From positions 1 through 64,000 of the forward strand of contig PEWX01000030.1 of the NCBI GenBank assembly GCA_002779995.1: a stretch of DNA of 64,000 nt, in the 5' to 3' direction. The notes beneath the pieces were generated by a model, which was not told where the DNA came from, made no database searches, and was given only the letters and a program-made list of their open reading frames with translations. Source of the DNA: Piscirickettsiaceae bacterium CG07_land_8_20_14_0_80_44_28 (GTDB lineage: Bacteria > Pseudomonadota > Gammaproteobacteria > Thiomicrospirales > Thiomicrospiraceae). Made by a program: the position numbers and the translations under genes. Positions within the stretch are counted from its first letter, which is position 1; the number at the start of each line of letters is the position of its first letter. Positions 18,875 through 30,065 of this stretch are shown in pieces.

Positions 18875-21800
18875 TTAGCTAACTTGTAATCGCGTCACTT
18901 TTTGATTATCAAGATAATCCATCGCCGCAACCATTGCTAAAGCACCCGCCATGGTGGTGGTATAGCAGGTTTTGTGCATTAAAGCTTCACGACGGATACT
19001 GGAAGAATCCTTAATACTAACCGAACCGTCCGATGTATTGACAATTAAATCGACTTCTTCATTCACAATCGAATCGACAATATTCGGTCGCCCTTCCGTT
19101 ACTTTATTAACAATTTCGCAGGTTATCCCTGCTTGTTGCAATGATTTGGCTGTGCCACGGGTTGCCAAAATGGTGAAGCCTTTTTCGATGAGTTTTTCTG
19201 CCAAGCCGATCACCTTTTCACGATCTGCTTGACGCACACTTAAAAAGGCTTTTCCGGATGTTGGCAAAATGGTTCCGCTGGCCAACTGTGCTTTTTGATA
19301 AGCTTCAGCAAAAGTCTCTCCTACCCCCATCACTTCACCGGTTGACTTCATCTCCGGCCCTAAAATCGGATCAACGCCCAAGAACTTGATAAAGGGGAAT
19401 ACCGCTTCTTTAACCGAGAAATAAGTCGGCCGAATTTCTTTGGTAAACCCTTGATCCACCAATTTCTGCCCGACCATACATCTGGCAGCCACCTTAGCTA
19501 GGGGTTTCACGATTGCTTTAGACACAAACGGAACGGTTCTGGAAGCCCGTGGATTCACTTCCAATACATAAATTTCTTCCCCCTTAACGGCAAACTGGGT
19601 ATTCATTAAACCGACCACACCCAAGGCCATCGCCATTTTTTCAACTTGACTACGAATTTCATCCTGAATATGCATTGGGATACTGTATGGCGGTAACGAA
19701 CAAGCGGAATCCCCCGAGTGAATCCCCGCTTGTTCAATATGCTCCATCACGCCCCCAATCACAACTTGATCACCATCACAGACTGCATCCACATCGAGTT
19801 CAATGGCATCATCCAAAAAACGATCCAATAACACCGGCGAATCGTTAGACACTTTTACCGCTTCCGTCATATACCGGGTTAGGTCATTATCGTTATAAAC
19901 GATTTCCATCGCCCGCCCGCCTAATACATAAGACGGACGCACCACCAACGGATAACCGATTTCATTGGCCAAAGCCAACGCTTGATCTTCACTGCGCGCA
20001 GTCCGATTCGGCGGCTGTTTCAATTCCAAGGTATGTAACAACTGCTGAAAACGCTCACGGTCTTCTGCCAAATCAATTGATTCAGGCGAGGTGCCAATAA
20101 TCGGAACCCCTGCTGCTTCTAAATCTTCAGCCAGTTTTAAAGGCGTTTGTCCGCCATATTGAACAATCACGCCGGCAGGCTTCTCGACTTCGACGATTTC
20201 CAATACATCTTCAAGCGTCAATGGCTCAAAATACAGACGATCCGAGGTATCGTAATCTGTTGAAACCGTTTCAGGGTTACAGTTCACCATAATGGTTTCA
20301 TAACCATCTTCTCGCATGGCCATGGCGGCATGAACACAACAATAGTCAAACTCGATGCCTTGACCAATGCGATTCGGCCCGCCGCCCAACACCATGATTT
20401 TTTCACGATCCGATGGATTGGCTTCGCATTCATCTTCATAAGTTGAATACATATAAGCCGTTGAGGTTTCAAACTCTGCGGCACAGGTATCGACCCGTTT
20501 GTAAACAGGACGGATATTTAAGGTATGACGAAACTTACGAATAAAGGCAGCATCCGTCGATAACAAGTCTGCAATCCGGTTGTCAGAAAAGCCTTTTCGC
20601 TTTAACGTACGCAATACCGTTTCATCTAAACCATCTAAACCGCGTTGTTTGACATCGTCTTCCATCTCAATCAACTGTTTAATTTGCGACAAAAACCAAG
20701 GGTCGATTTTTGAGATTTCGTAAACCGTTTCCAAATCCCAACCGGCACGGAAGGCATCGCCGACATACCACAAACGATCCGGACCCGGCGCACGTAATTC
20801 TTGGCGCAACACGCCTTTAACTTCCTTTTCATCCATCGTGGATAAGGCAAGCACTTCATCAAAGCCATTTCTACCCGTTTCCAAACCCCGCATGGCTTTT
20901 TGTAACGATTCCTGAAAATTACGTCCCATTGCCATGACTTCACCAACAGATTTCATTTGTGTTGATAATCGTTGATCGGCTTGAGCAAACTTTTCAAAGG
21001 TAAAACGGGGGATTTTGGTGACCACATAATCAATGGATGGTTCAAACGATGCCGGCGTTGCGCCATCGGTAATGTCATTCATTAATTCATCCAGCGTATA
21101 CCCCACAGCCAATTTTGCGGCGACTTTTGCAATGGGGAAACCCGTCGCTTTAGAAGCCAATGCCGATGAACGGGAAACACGAGGATTCATTTCAATAATA
21201 ATCATCCGACCTGTTTCCGGGTTGATCGAAAACTGCACATTTGACCCCCCCGTTTCAACACCAATCTCACGTAACACAGCTAAAGAGGCATTACGCATGA
21301 TTTGATATTCTTTATCCGTTAAAGTCTGTGCGGGCGCAACGGTAATGGAATCCCCGGTGTGAACGCCCATCGGGTCAAGGTTTTCAATTGAACAAATAAT
21401 AATGGCATTGTCGTTTTTATCTCGAACCACTTCCATTTCGTATTCTTTCCAACCCAGAATCGACTCTTCTATCAACAATTCTTTAGTCGGTGACAAATCT
21501 AGTCCAAACTTACAAATTTGTTCAAATTCAGCTTTATTATAGGCAATCCCGCCACCGGATCCTCCTAAGGTAAAAGATGGACGAATAATGGTTGGGAACC
21601 CCACTTTCTCTTGAATTTCCCAGGCTTCCTGCAAATTATGCGCCACACCCGATATCGGCATATCCAAGCCAATATTGGTCATAGCTTGACGAAAGCGCTC
21701 ACGGTTTTCTGCTTTATCAATGGCATCGGCATTCGCGCCAATTAATTCCACCCCAAACTCTTTGAGCACACCATGATTATCCAAGTCCAAAGCACAATTC

Positions 21801-22087
21801 AAAGCGGTTTGCCCACCCATTGTCGGCAAGATCGCATCCGGACGCTCCTTAGCAATAATGTTTCGGACGGTTTTCCACTCGATGGGCTCAATGTAAGTTG
21901 CGTCTGCCATTTCGGGGTCGGTCATAATTGTCGCCGGGTTTGAGTTAACCAAAATCACTCGATACCCTTCTTCCCTCAGCGCTTTACAGGCTTGAACACC
22001 AGAATAATCAAACTCACAAGCTTGACCAATGATGATAGGACCCGCACCAATAATTAGAATACTGTCTAAATCACTTCTTTTTGGCAT
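18875..22087 (-). CDS. carB: Carbamoyl-phosphate synthase large subunit CarB
   Basis: Makes carbamoyl phosphate from bicarbonate, ammonia (from CarA) and two ATP for arginine and pyrimidine synthesis. 1070 residues: two homologous ATP-grasp halves (starting [21 protein letters not shown] and, in the second half, [20 protein letters not shown]), the oligomerisation domain between them, and a C-terminal MGS-like allosteric domain (about 935-1070) that binds UMP/ornithine in the family. 17 nt downstream of carA. Confidence 0.98.
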   Translation of the reverse strand: MPKRSDLDSILIIGAGPIIIGQACEFDYSGVQACKALREEGYRVILVNSNPATIMTDPEMADATYIEPIEWKTVRNIIAKERPDAILPTMGGQTALNCALDLDNHGVLKEFGVELIGANADAIDKAENRERFRQAMTNIGLDMPISGVAHNLQEAWEIQEKVGFPTIIRPSFTLGGSGGGIAYNKAEFEQICKFGLDLSPTKELLIEESILGWKEYEMEVVRDKNDNAIIICSIENLDPMGVHTGDSITVAPAQTLTDKEYQIMRNASLAVLREIGVETGGSNVQFSINPETGRMIIIEMNPRVSRSSALASKATGFPIAKVAAKLAVGYTLDELMNDITDGATPASFEPSIDYVVTKIPRFTFEKFAQADQRLSTQMKSVGEVMAMGRNFQESLQKAMRGLETGRNGFDEVLALSTMDEKEVKGVLRQELRAPGPDRLWYVGDAFRAGWDLETVYEISKIDPWFLSQIKQLIEMEDDVKQRGLDGLDETVLRTLKRKGFSDNRIADLLSTDAAFIRKFRHTLNIRPVYKRVDTCAAEFETSTAYMYSTYEDECEANPSDREKIMVLGGGPNRIGQGIEFDYCCVHAAMAMREDGYETIMVNCNPETVSTDYDTSDRLYFEPLTLEDVLEIVEVEKPAGVIVQYGGQTPLKLAEDLEAAGVPIIGTSPESIDLAEDRERFQQLLHTLELKQPPNRTARSEDQALALANEIGYPLVVRPSYVLGGRAMEIVYNDNDLTRYMTEAVKVSNDSPVLLDRFLDDAIELDVDAVCDGDQVVIGGVMEHIEQAGIHSGDSACSLPPYSIPMHIQDEIRSQVEKMAMALGVVGLMNTQFAVKGEEIYVLEVNPRASRTVPFVSKAIVKPLAKVAARCMVGQKLVDQGFTKEIRPTYFSVKEAVFPFIKFLGVDPILGPEMKSTGEVMGVGETFAEAYQKAQLASGTILPTSGKAFLSVRQADREKVIGLAEKLIEKGFTILATRGTAKSLQQAGITCEIVNKVTEGRPNIVDSIVNEEVDLIVNTSDGSVSIKDSSSIRREALMHKTCYTTTMAGALAMVAAMDYLDNQKVTRLQVS

Positions 22088-22104
22088 CTTTCGTTTCCTA
22101 TTCC

Positions 22105-23241
22105 TTAAACGTGTTTTGACTTTTTAATATTGTCGATAAATTGATCAAATAACGGCGCAACGTCATGCGGCCCCGGGCTGGCTTCAGGATGCCCCTGAAA
22201 ACTAAACGCCGATTTATCTGTGCGTTCTATCCCCTGCAAAGAGCCATCAAATAACGAATGATGCGTGGCTTTTAAACAACTTGGCAAAGAATCTGAATCC
22301 ACCGCAAAACCATGATTTTGTGCGGTAATCATCACTTTTTGCGTTGCCACATCCTTTACCGGATGATTAGCGCCATGGTGACCAAACTTCATCTTGACGG
22401 TTTTTGCCCCTGAAGCCAAGGCCAACAACTGATGACCTAGACAAATTCCAAAAACAGGAATATCAGTTTCAAGAATGGTTTGAATGGCTTGAATAGCATA
22501 GTCACAAGGCTCTGGATCCCCTGGGCCATTTGATAAGAAAATGCCGTCCGGTTTCATCGCTAATACGGTTTCGGCAGGCGTTTGCGCAGGCACAACAGTC
22601 AATTTACAGCCTCGGTCGGCTAACATACGCAAAATATTGCGTTTCACACCAAAGTCATAGGCAACCACATGGTATTTTGCCAAATCGGCTTTATCCACAT
22701 GACCATGCTCCAGTGACCAAGACCCTTCTGTCCAAATATAAGATTCTACTGTGGTCACTTCTTTGGCCAAATCCATGCCCTTTAAACCGGCAAAGCCTCT
22801 GGCTTTTGCCACTGCAGCATCTGCATCAATATTATCTCCGGCGACAATAACGCCCGCTTGTGCCCCTTTATCCCTTAATATTCGAGTTAATTTGCGGGTA
22901 TCAATATCCGAAATCGCCACCAGATTTTGTTCTTGTAAATAGTCCGGCAAAGATTTTTGCGCACGGAAGTTACTCATCATAATTGGACAATCTTTTACAA
23001 TCAGCCCTTGTGCCATAATACCGGATGATTCTGCATCTTCATCATTCACCCCGACATTGCCAATATGAGGATATGTCAAGGTCACCAATTGTCGATAATA
23101 AGATGGATCCGTTAAAATCTCTTGATAACCGGTCATTGAAGTATTAAAAACCACTTCACCAACGGTTTCCCCTTCTACACCAAGCGAGATCCCCCAAAAA
23201 AGTGACCCGTCTTCTAAAGCCAATAACGCTGTTTGTGTCAT
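22105..23241 (-). CDS. carA: Carbamoyl-phosphate synthase small subunit CarA
   Basis: Glutamine amidotransferase subunit feeding ammonia to CarB. The start at 23241 ([13 protein letters not shown]) matches the family N-terminus and gives 377 residues; a longer frame reads back through the leader terminator and is not credible. The catalytic triad is C267 (FGICLGHQ), H351 and E353 ([12 protein letters not shown]). The ribosome binding site is weak (GGCGGA). A strong hairpin terminator lies about 60 nt upstream in the leader (23300-23341), suggesting attenuation. Confidence 0.97.
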   Translation of the reverse strand: MTQTALLALEDGSLFWGISLGVEGETVGEVVFNTSMTGYQEILTDPSYYRQLVTLTYPHIGNVGVNDEDAESSGIMAQGLIVKDCPIMMSNFRAQKSLPDYLQEQNLVAISDIDTRKLTRILRDKGAQAGVIVAGDNIDADAAVAKARGFAGLKGMDLAKEVTTVESYIWTEGSWSLEHGHVDKADLAKYHVVAYDFGVKRNILRMLADRGCKLTVVPAQTPAETVLAMKPDGIFLSNGPGDPEPCDYAIQAIQTILETDIPVFGICLGHQLLALASGAKTVKMKFGHHGANHPVKDVATQKVMITAQNHGFAVDSDSLPSCLKATHHSLFDGSLQGIERTDKSAFSFQGHPEASPGPHDVAPLFDQFIDNIKKSKHV

Positions 23242-23299
23242 GTAATCTATCCGCCCACCAGATGTGCTAAAACTTTTGAAAATTTTGGATGCCATATAT

Positions 23300-23341
23300 A
23301 AAAAAACGGAGCCAACTCCCCAATAGGAATTCACTCCGTTT
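23300..23341 (-). terminator. Intrinsic terminator inside the carA leader (candidate attenuator)
   Basis: On the minus strand AAACGGAG (23334-23341) pairs with CTCCGTTT (23304-23311), with an inner stem AATTCC/GGAGTT, and is followed at once by seven T. No minus-strand gene lies upstream within the gap, so the only transcript it can stop is that of carAB. A 44-codon frame (ATG 23401, stop 23267) reads across it, but it lacks a ribosome binding site. The remaining gap up to 23560 holds no gene; part of it must carry the divergent promoters. Confidence 0.7.
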
Positions 23342-23560
23342 AATAGAAATTAGCGATTTATCACCGTCATTTCTGAACCCGACCCCAATAAGTAAAGTCA
23401 TAAATTTAATATTACGCGGATTCTACTTGATAAGGCTCAATTTGTCCAGTTTTCTACAGCCACTAACCCGCGTAAAGTTTTCACTTTATTTACCCTTGTT
23501 TTTGACTACAATACCTCACACTATATCACCCTAATTTCAAATAATTACAAAGGAGGTCAT

Positions 23561-23785
23561 ATGCTTCCACAACGATATTTAAGATTTGTCACTGCCTTGA
23601 TTATGTCAATTGTCATGGTTTTTATTATGACAGGTGTCATCACCGCCGTGAACACCGGCATCGAGAAGGGTTTTATTGAACGCTGGTGGCATGCGATGAT
23701 CGTTGCTTGGCCAATCGCTTTTTTGATTATTTTAATGATCAGTAAGCAAGTTCAACAAACGGCTCATAAAATCTGCTGTAAATAG
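23561..23785 (+). CDS. DUF2798 family small membrane protein
   Basis: 74 residues, two transmembrane helices (about 10-32 and 43-62), with the DUF2798 pattern (LPxRY, then FIERWWHAMIVAWPIAF). The function is unknown. A perfect AAAGGAGG ribosome binding site precedes the ATG. Divergent from carA. Confidence 0.8.
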   Translation: MLPQRYLRFVTALIMSIVMVFIMTGVITAVNTGIEKGFIERWWHAMIVAWPIAFLIILMISKQVQQTAHKICCK

Positions 23786-23795
23786 CTCAAAATGG

Positions 23796-23805
23796 CCAGG
23801 CCTGG
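23796..23805. repeat. Dispersed palindrome copy 4 (left of toxin-antitoxin)
   Basis: Exact CCAGGCCTGG, flanked by AAAATGG and TGATTTTT. The 17 bp from 23796 to 23812 are repeated exactly at 24404-24420 on the other side of the toxin-antitoxin cassette. 10 bp after the DUF2798 stop, it may terminate that gene. Confidence 0.95.
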
Positions 23806-23880
23806 TGATTTTTATCAGCACTATGAGCTCAGTTGACAAATCAATAAATTTTGACTTTCAGCAAAAGAAATGTATTATCT

Positions 23881-23896
23881 GTGATACATGTATTAC
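23881..23896 (+). promoter_or_regulatory. Probable toxin-antitoxin operator
   Basis: GTGATACATGTATTAC is a 16-bp palindrome with one mismatched pair, 14 bp before the antitoxin start; a further TGTATTA half-site lies at about 23871. Ribbon-helix-helix antitoxins usually bind such sites to autoregulate. Confidence 0.6.
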
Positions 23897-23910
23897 ATAA
23901 AGGATACGCC

Positions 23911-24120
23911 ATGTTAACCGTGCGACTAGACCGTGAAATGGAAGATTTTTTAAAAGCCCTTTCGGAAGAAACCCATCGCCCTAAAAGTTTTTTTGTTAAA
24001 CAAGCCTTAAAAAACTATCAAGAAGATATGCAAGACTGGCTTGAAGCACAAAAACGTGCCAATGCGCCTGATCGCAATTTAATCAGTTTGCAAGAATTGG
24101 AAAATGCGCTTGGACACTAA
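23911..24120 (+). CDS. RelB-type ribbon-helix-helix antitoxin
   Basis: 70 residues. The start at 23911 is chosen for AAAGGA 6 nt upstream and for the family N-terminus MLTVRLDREMEDFLKAL; the longer frame would include the operator. The N-terminal strand-helix-helix binds DNA, and the C-terminal part (EALENALGH region) should neutralise the toxin. It overlaps the toxin gene by 17 nt, the usual antitoxin-first arrangement. Confidence 0.85.
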   Translation: MLTVRLDREMEDFLKALSEETHRPKSFFVKQALKNYQEDMQDWLEAQKRANAPDRNLISLQELENALGH

Positions 24121-24388
24121 TCCAGTTTATCAGTTGGTTTTTGATGACAAGGTCATTAAAGACCTCAAAAAAATTGATAAGTCTTGGCAACGCAAAATTC
24201 TCAACGCCATTCAAACCAAACTAACAACCAACCCTTATGCTGGCAAAAAACTTGTCGGCGACCTATCCCCTTTCTACAGACTACGCGTTGGCGACTATCG
24301 GGTGATTTATGAAGTGGTCGAACAAACTATCGTCATCAATATCATACGGATGCGTCATCGTAAAGACGTCTATTTAAAAGAGTCATAG
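24104..24388 (+). CDS. RelE/ParE-family toxin
   Basis: 94 residues with the RelE fold signature: helical N-terminus (KDLKKIDKSWQRKILNAI), then LSPFYRLRVGDYRVIYEV and the C-terminal IIRMRHRKDVY. RelE members with R, Y/H residues in these positions cut mRNA on the ribosome; whether this one acts as RelE or ParE cannot be told. It reads from within the antitoxin gene, and the cassette ends 15 bp before a second copy of the dispersed palindrome. Confidence 0.87.
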   Translation: MRLDTNPVYQLVFDDKVIKDLKKIDKSWQRKILNAIQTKLTTNPYAGKKLVGDLSPFYRLRVGDYRVIYEVVEQTIVINIIRMRHRKDVYLKES

Positions 24389-24403
24389 CGGAAATTTAAG
24401 CGC

Positions 24404-24413
24404 CCAGGCCTGG
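24404..24413. repeat. Dispersed palindrome copy 5 (right of toxin-antitoxin)
   Basis: Exact CCAGGCCTGG followed by TGATTTT; 17 bp identical with 23796-23812. It lies between the convergent toxin and arfB genes and may act as terminator for either. Confidence 0.95.
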
Positions 24414-24428
24414 TGATTTTAAAGGGGT

Positions 24429-24848
24429 TCAATCGTCTCGAATCGCTTTTTGCCGCAAAGACTTTATTTTACCTCGTTGCTTCTTTTCAGCTAGGCGGCG
24501 ACGTTTCGCCCCTTTTGTGGGTTGTGTGGCAATGCGTTTTTTTGGAACTTTTGCCACCGATTGAATCAAATGTTGCAATCGCTTTAACGCATCCTCTCGA
24601 TTCGCTTCTTGCGTCCGAAATCGTTGCGCTTTAATAACAATTTCGCCTTGTTTATTAATCCGTGCATCTTTCAATGCCAACAATCGTTGTTTATAAAAAT
24701 CAGGTAAACTCGATGCCAAAACATCAAACCGTAAATGAATTGCCGTCGCCAGCTTATTCACATTTTGGCCGCCCGCACCCTGAGACCGAATGGCGGTCAA
24801 TTCAATTTCGCTATCGGCTAATACAACCTGATTCGAGATTACCAACAT
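24429..24848 (-). CDS. arfB: Ribosome rescue peptidyl-tRNA hydrolase ArfB (YaeJ)
   Basis: Codon-independent release factor that frees stalled ribosomes. 139 residues: the catalytic GGQ motif is at about 27-29 (GAGGQNVNK), and the basic C-terminal tail (KRRRLAEKKQRGKIKSLRQK) enters the mRNA channel in the family. It follows the small DUF2986 gene by 9 nt, so the two are probably cotranscribed. Confidence 0.93.
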   Translation of the reverse strand: MLVISNQVVLADSEIELTAIRSQGAGGQNVNKLATAIHLRFDVLASSLPDFYKQRLLALKDARINKQGEIVIKAQRFRTQEANREDALKRLQHLIQSVAKVPKKRIATQPTKGAKRRRLAEKKQRGKIKSLRQKAIRDD

Positions 24849-24857
24849 AATGATTGG

Positions 24858-25007
24858 CTAACCGACTGATTGATTTTCTAAAATCACAGCCACTGCTTCC
24901 CTATCCGCTTTAGCGATATAAGGCACTTTTTTCTTTGGGCTTTTTTTTGCCTTAGCATTTTTCAAACGCTTAGCGATTTTTAATGAAATTTTCTTTTTTC
25001 GGTTCAA
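24858..25007 (-). CDS. DUF2986 family small basic protein
   Basis: 49 residues from TTG at 25007 (GGAG 9 nt upstream); an in-frame ATG at 25022 gives 54 but has no ribosome binding site. The sequence (MNRKKKISLKIAKRLK, then SPKKKVPYIAKADRE) fits the DUF2986 pattern of a Lys-rich N-terminus and a conserved P-x-Y-x-x-K-A-D-R end. The function is unknown; the strong positive charge next to arfB would suit a ribosome- or RNA-bound peptide, but this is only inference. Confidence 0.65.
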   Translation of the reverse strand: MNRKKKISLKIAKRLKNAKAKKSPKKKVPYIAKADREAVAVILENQSVG

Positions 25008-25097
25008 AACAATCTGCTCCATTAAAACGGCAAAAACTTATAAAAAAAGCGACTCTAACTGGCCGCTTTTATCATTCAATTGAAATGAGCAGACAGC

Positions 25098-25913
<816 letters not shown>

Positions 25914-25929
25914 CTATCTTTTCAGAGGG

Positions 25930-27081
25930 TTAATTCCATGGTTCATCTTTTTTATCAGATTCTTCTCCGGTAAAGAACGCCTTCACTGAATCAAAAAAAC
26001 TGTGCGTTTTGGGGCTATGTTGTTTATGGTGTTTGCCCTGCAAACTTTCATCAAACGCTTTGAGCAATTCTTTTTGCTCAGGGTTTAATTTAACAGGCGT
26101 CTCCAAATGTACTTGTACAATCATATCGCCCACTTGAGAAGATCGAACCGACTTGACACCTTTGCCGGACAACTTAAATCTTTGACCCGATTGCGTTCCC
26201 GCCGGAATTTTTAAATTCGCACGTCCATTAAGGGTTGGCACATCAATTGTGCCACCAAGCGTTGCCGTGGCAAAAGACAATGGCATCTCACAAAAAAGAG
26301 TATTCCCATCGCGTTTAAAGATGGCGTGTTCCTTAACACGAATACGGACATAAAGATCACCATGCGGCGCGCCGGGTTCGCCGGCTTCACCTTCTCCTTG
26401 TAAGCGGATTCGGTCGCCGGTATCGACTCCGGCCGGAATCTTCACTGTCAGTGTTTTATGGCTATGCTGGTAACCCTCACCACGACAAATTTTACAGGGG
26501 GTTTTAATCACCTTGCCGGTACCATGACAGTTTGGACAGGTGCGAGCCACCGCAAAGAACCCTTGCTGAACCCTAACCTGACCCGACCCCTGACAGGTTG
26601 GGCAGGTATGTACATCTGTACCGGGTTCTGCACCATGACCATCACAATGTTCACAGACTTCTTTGGTGGGAATACGAATATCAACACGGGTGCCGGCAAC
26701 GGCATCTTCTAACGAAATATCCAGTTCATATTGCATGTCATTACCCGGTTGCGGGCCGCGTCGTCCACCGCCAAAACCGCCACCAAAGATGTCGCCAAAA
26801 ATATCACTAAAGTCAGCAAATCCGCCGCCACCAAAGCCCCCGTGGCCACCACTGCCATCAACGCCAGCATGACCAAATTGGTCATAAGCTTGTCGTTTTT
26901 GAGAATCCGACAAGATTTCATAAGCTTCAGAGGCTTCTTTAAACTTTTCTTCAGCCTCTTTATTATCAGGATTTCGATCCGGGTGATAGCGCATCGCCAG
27001 TTTACGATAGGCTTTCTTAATTTCACCCTCGGAAGCCGTTTTCGACACTTCTAAAATTTCGTAATAATCTCTTTTAGTCAT
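25930..27081 (-). CDS. dnaJ: Chaperone DnaJ
   Basis: Hsp40 co-chaperone that delivers substrates to DnaK and triggers its ATPase. 383 residues from ATG 27081 ([10 protein letters not shown]); a GTG two codons upstream is less likely. J domain with HPD at 33-35, Gly/Phe-rich linker (about 70-110), four zinc-binding CxxCxGxG repeats ([32 protein letters not shown]), then substrate-binding and dimerisation parts. A copy of the dispersed palindrome and a dnaK terminator lie upstream, so it may rely on read-through or its own promoter. Confidence 0.97.
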   Translation of the reverse strand: MTKRDYYEILEVSKTASEGEIKKAYRKLAMRYHPDRNPDNKEAEEKFKEASEAYEILSDSQKRQAYDQFGHAGVDGSGGHGGFGGGGFADFSDIFGDIFGGGFGGGRRGPQPGNDMQYELDISLEDAVAGTRVDIRIPTKEVCEHCDGHGAEPGTDVHTCPTCQGSGQVRVQQGFFAVARTCPNCHGTGKVIKTPCKICRGEGYQHSHKTLTVKIPAGVDTGDRIRLQGEGEAGEPGAPHGDLYVRIRVKEHAIFKRDGNTLFCEMPLSFATATLGGTIDVPTLNGRANLKIPAGTQSGQRFKLSGKGVKSVRSSQVGDMIVQVHLETPVKLNPEQKELLKAFDESLQGKHHKQHSPKTHSFFDSVKAFFTGEESDKKDEPWN

Positions 27082-27132
27082 AGTCACTTAAGTCTTTTTT
27101 TAAAATTAGTATTCAAAAAAGCGCCTTTTTTG

Positions 27133-27142
27133 CCAGGCCTGG
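27133..27142. repeat. Dispersed palindrome copy 6 (dnaK-dnaJ gap)
   Basis: Exact CCAGGCCTGG between CTTTTTTG and TTGTTTTT. The gap (27082-27313) also holds the dnaK terminator. Confidence 0.9.
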
Positions 27143-27221
27143 TTGTTTTTGAACAAACAAAAGCCCTTTTGAATACTAACTGATGAATTTCCTATTTGAT
27201 TGTATTTCGATTGAACCCATA

Positions 27222-27251
27222 AAAGAAACGGGCAACCCTAAGAATTGCCCG
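27222..27251 (-). terminator. Intrinsic terminator after dnaK
   Basis: On the minus strand CGGGCAA (27245-27251) pairs with TTGCCCG (27229-27235) and is followed by TTTCTTTTAT. It separates dnaK from dnaJ and should lower dnaJ expression relative to dnaK. Confidence 0.7.
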
Positions 27252-27313
27252 AATTATACCGATATTAACTGTCTATCTTCGCTTATTTCACAGCAAATGC
27301 TGCTCAATAAACG

Positions 27314-29239
27314 TTATTTTTTATCATCATCTTTGACTTCTTCAAACTCAGCATCAACGATATCATCGTCAGTTGCTTGGCTAGACCCTTGTTGCTCAGC
27401 TGCGCCTGCATCGGCACCGGGTTGTTGAGCATAGGCTTTCTCCGCCAACTTCTGGCTAGCTGTTGCCAAAGCTTGTGATTTTTCATCAATCGCTTCTTTG
27501 CTGTCTCCTTTAATGGCTTCTTCTAAATCAGCAATTGCTTTTTCAATCGCTTCTTTTTCCGCAGCATCAACCCCATCGCCTTGCTCAGTCAGCATTTTTT
27601 GCGTTCCATGAATCATCGCATCTGCTTGGTTACGGGCTTCAACCAACTCTTTGAGTTTGGCATCTTCCGCAGCATGCGCTTCTGCATCCTTCACCATTGA
27701 TTCAATTTCTTCTTCTGTCAAACCAGAAGAGGCTTTGATGGTAATGTGTTGCTCTTTATTAGTGGCTTTGTCTTTAGCTGAAACATTCAAAATACCATTG
27801 GCATCAATATCGAAGGTAACTTCAATCTGTGGTGTGCCTCTTGGTGCAGGTGGAATTTCGTCCAGATTGAACTGCCCCAGTGACTTGTTACCGGAAGAGA
27901 TTTCACGCTCACCTTGTAACACATGGATGGTCACTGCCGACTGATTATCTTCAGCGGTAGAGAATGTCTGAGATTTACGGGTTGGGATGGTGGTATTTTT
28001 TTCGATCAACTTCGTCATCACGCCGCCCATGGTTTCAATCCCAAGCGATAAAGGCGTTACATCTAATAATAAGACATCGTTGACATCACCGGAAAGCACA
28101 CCCCCTTGAATCGCTGCACCCATCGCAACGGCTTCGTCCGGGTTGACATCTTTACGCGGTTCTTTACCAAAGAATGCCTTAACAGCTGCCTGCACCATGG
28201 GGACACGGGTTGACCCACCCACCAAAATAACATCGTCAATTTCAGCAGCGGAAAGCCCGGCATCTTTTAAAGCGGTTTTACAAGGTTCAATTGAACGCTG
28301 CACCAACCCTTCAATTAAAGATTCGAATTTTGCACGGGTGATTTTCATATTTAAATGTTTTGGTCCGGTGGCATCTGCTGTGACATAAGGCAAGTTAATA
28401 TCCGTCTGCTCACGAGAAGACAACTCCACTTTGGCTTTTTCAGCCGCTTCACGAACCCGTTGTAACGCCAACTTATCCAGTTTTAGATCAACGTTTTGGT
28501 CTTTCTTAAATTCAGTTGCGATATAGTCAACAATCACATTATCAAAGTCTTCCCCACCCAGGAAAGTATCGCCGTTGGTAGATAACACTTCAACTTGCTT
28601 TTCGCCATCCATATCGGCCACTTCGATAATGGAAATATCAAAGGTTCCACCCCCCAAGTCATAAACAGCAATTTTGCTATCAGCTTTAACCTTATCCATA
28701 CCATAAGCTAAGGCTGCGGCAGTGGGTTCGTTGATAATCCGTTTAACCTCTAACCCGGCGATTTTACCGGCATCCTTGGTAGCTTGACGCTGAGAGTCAT
28801 TGAAATAAGCCGGCACCGTAATCACCGCTTCAGTGACTTCATGACCTAAATAGTCTTCTGCGGTTTTCTTCATTTTCATGAGCGTGCGAGCGGACACTTC
28901 TTGAGGAGAGAGTTTTTTATCCCCTACCTGTACCCAAGCATCACCATTATCCGCAGCGATAATTTTATAAGAAACCATATCTTTATCTTTGGCAACCACC
29001 GGATCATCCGCGCGACGGCCAATCAAACGTTTAATGGCAAACAAAGTATTTTCCGGGTTTGTCACTGCTTGACGTTTAGCAGAGTCCCCAACCAACACTT
29101 CACCGCCATCCACATAAGCGACAATAGAAGGGGTTGTTCTAACCCCTTCAGCATTTGGAATTACTTTTGTTTCCTTGCCTTCCATTACCGCCACACAAGA
29201 GTTGGTGGTTCCTAAGTCAATCCCGATAATTTTTCCCAT
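27314..29239 (-). CDS. dnaK: Chaperone DnaK (Hsp70)
   Basis: 641 residues. N-terminal actin-like ATPase with [13 protein letters not shown] (5-17), [11 protein letters not shown] and [10 protein letters not shown]; substrate-binding beta domain (about 390-500) and helical lid ending in the acidic [12 protein letters not shown] tail, which is the EEVD-like bacterial C-terminus. GGAG precedes the ATG. A heat-shock type promoter lies at 29316-29343. Confidence 0.98.
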   Translation of the reverse strand: MGKIIGIDLGTTNSCVAVMEGKETKVIPNAEGVRTTPSIVAYVDGGEVLVGDSAKRQAVTNPENTLFAIKRLIGRRADDPVVAKDKDMVSYKIIAADNGDAWVQVGDKKLSPQEVSARTLMKMKKTAEDYLGHEVTEAVITVPAYFNDSQRQATKDAGKIAGLEVKRIINEPTAAALAYGMDKVKADSKIAVYDLGGGTFDISIIEVADMDGEKQVEVLSTNGDTFLGGEDFDNVIVDYIATEFKKDQNVDLKLDKLALQRVREAAEKAKVELSSREQTDINLPYVTADATGPKHLNMKITRAKFESLIEGLVQRSIEPCKTALKDAGLSAAEIDDVILVGGSTRVPMVQAAVKAFFGKEPRKDVNPDEAVAMGAAIQGGVLSGDVNDVLLLDVTPLSLGIETMGGVMTKLIEKNTTIPTRKSQTFSTAEDNQSAVTIHVLQGEREISSGNKSLGQFNLDEIPPAPRGTPQIEVTFDIDANGILNVSAKDKATNKEQHITIKASSGLTEEEIESMVKDAEAHAAEDAKLKELVEARNQADAMIHGTQKMLTEQGDGVDAAEKEAIEKAIADLEEAIKGDSKEAIDEKSQALATASQKLAEKAYAQQPGADAGAAEQQGSSQATDDDIVDAEFEEVKDDDKK

Positions 29240-29315
29240 TGTTACTCTCCAAATATCTGTGCCGATTACAAACTGTAACCCGCGATTTTTAAACTAAATT
29301 TTCTCGTTGCCTTTT

Positions 29316-29343
29316 ATATAAGGCAGCCTTACTCAGATTCAAG
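29316..29343 (-). promoter_or_regulatory. Sigma-32 type promoter for dnaK
   Basis: On the minus strand CTTGAAT (29337-29343), 13 nt, CCTTATAT (29316-29323), close to the known heat-shock consensus CTTGAA / CCCCATnT. It has the same -10 octamer and the same spacer length as the candidate upstream of grpE. Confidence 0.65.
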
Positions 29344-29367
29344 CCCTAACAGCCATTTTTTTGAAAA

Positions 29368-29949
29368 CTATTGCGCAACAATAACTCTTGCCGGACGAAC
29401 CAAGCGCTCATTTAATAGATAGCCTTTTTGGAAAACCTCCATCACCATTTGCGATTCATGGTCTGGCGACGGCACCATTGTCATGGCTTCATGCAATTGT
29501 GGATCAAATTTTTCACCTTCTGGATTGACTCTTTCCACATTAAATTTTTGCATCACATCCAAAAACAGCTTAAAGGTCATGTCAAGACCTTCTCGGATAC
29601 TTTCGGCAGACGCATCTTCTTTTGCCGCAGCATCTAAGCCCATTTCCATTGAATCTAAAACGGGCAACAACTCATTCACAAATTTTTCCAAAGCAAACTT
29701 ATGAGCGTTCTCCACATCCATACGAGTCCGACGCTTTAGATTTTCCATATCGGCTAAGGTTCGCAATGCCAATTCTTTTTGCGACGCTGCTTCTTGTTCG
29801 GCTTCTGCCAACATCGCTTCTAAATCATGTTCAACCGTATCTTCTGCTTGTTGCGTTTCATCTGAAATACCGTCTTGATGGGCATCATCTTGCATATCTT
29901 TTGAATTTTTGGGGTTAGAATCTTGTTGTTCTGTCTTGCTTTTAGACAT
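29368..29949 (-). CDS. grpE: Nucleotide exchange factor GrpE
   Basis: Releases ADP from DnaK. 193 residues: a disordered acidic N-terminus (1-45), a long dimerising helix (about 45-95, with LADMENLKRRTRMDVENAHKF), and a C-terminal beta domain with the family motif VERVNPEGEKFDPQLHEAM and GYLLNERLVRPARVIV. GGAG precedes the ATG. It lies between hrcA and dnaK. Confidence 0.97.
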   Translation of the reverse strand: MSKSKTEQQDSNPKNSKDMQDDAHQDGISDETQQAEDTVEHDLEAMLAEAEQEAASQKELALRTLADMENLKRRTRMDVENAHKFALEKFVNELLPVLDSMEMGLDAAAKEDASAESIREGLDMTFKLFLDVMQKFNVERVNPEGEKFDPQLHEAMTMVPSPDHESQMVMEVFQKGYLLNERLVRPARVIVAQ

Positions 29950-29988
29950 TTTGGGTTCTCCAGAATTGATAATTTGAAATCAGAGGAT

Positions 29989-30016
29989 ATATAAGGACAC
30001 TTTTTTAGCTTTCAAG
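29989..30016 (-). promoter_or_regulatory. Sigma-32 type promoter for grpE
   Basis: On the minus strand CTTGAAA (30010-30016), 13 nt, CCTTATAT (29989-29996). A perfect -35 with the same -10 octamer as the dnaK promoter. Confidence 0.65.
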
Positions 30017-30043
30017 CAATCCGTCGTTTTTTTAAAAAAATGG

Positions 30044-30053
30044 CCAGGCCTGG
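30044..30053. repeat. Dispersed palindrome copy 7 (hrcA-grpE gap)
   Basis: Exact CCAGGCCTGG framed by AAAAATGG and CCGTTTT. It lies 12 bp after the hrcA stop and could end hrcA transcription just upstream of the grpE heat-shock promoter. Confidence 0.92.
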
Positions 30054-30065
30054 CCGTTTTATGGA

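Noticed and set aside
23851..23910. N-terminal extension of the antitoxin
   Set aside because: It would translate the operator palindrome; the ATG at 23911 has a good ribosome binding site and the family N-terminus.
26458..27054. Open frames on both strands over dnaJ
   Set aside because: They are by-products of the Gly-rich and zinc-finger codons of dnaJ, with no ribosome binding sites or family motifs.
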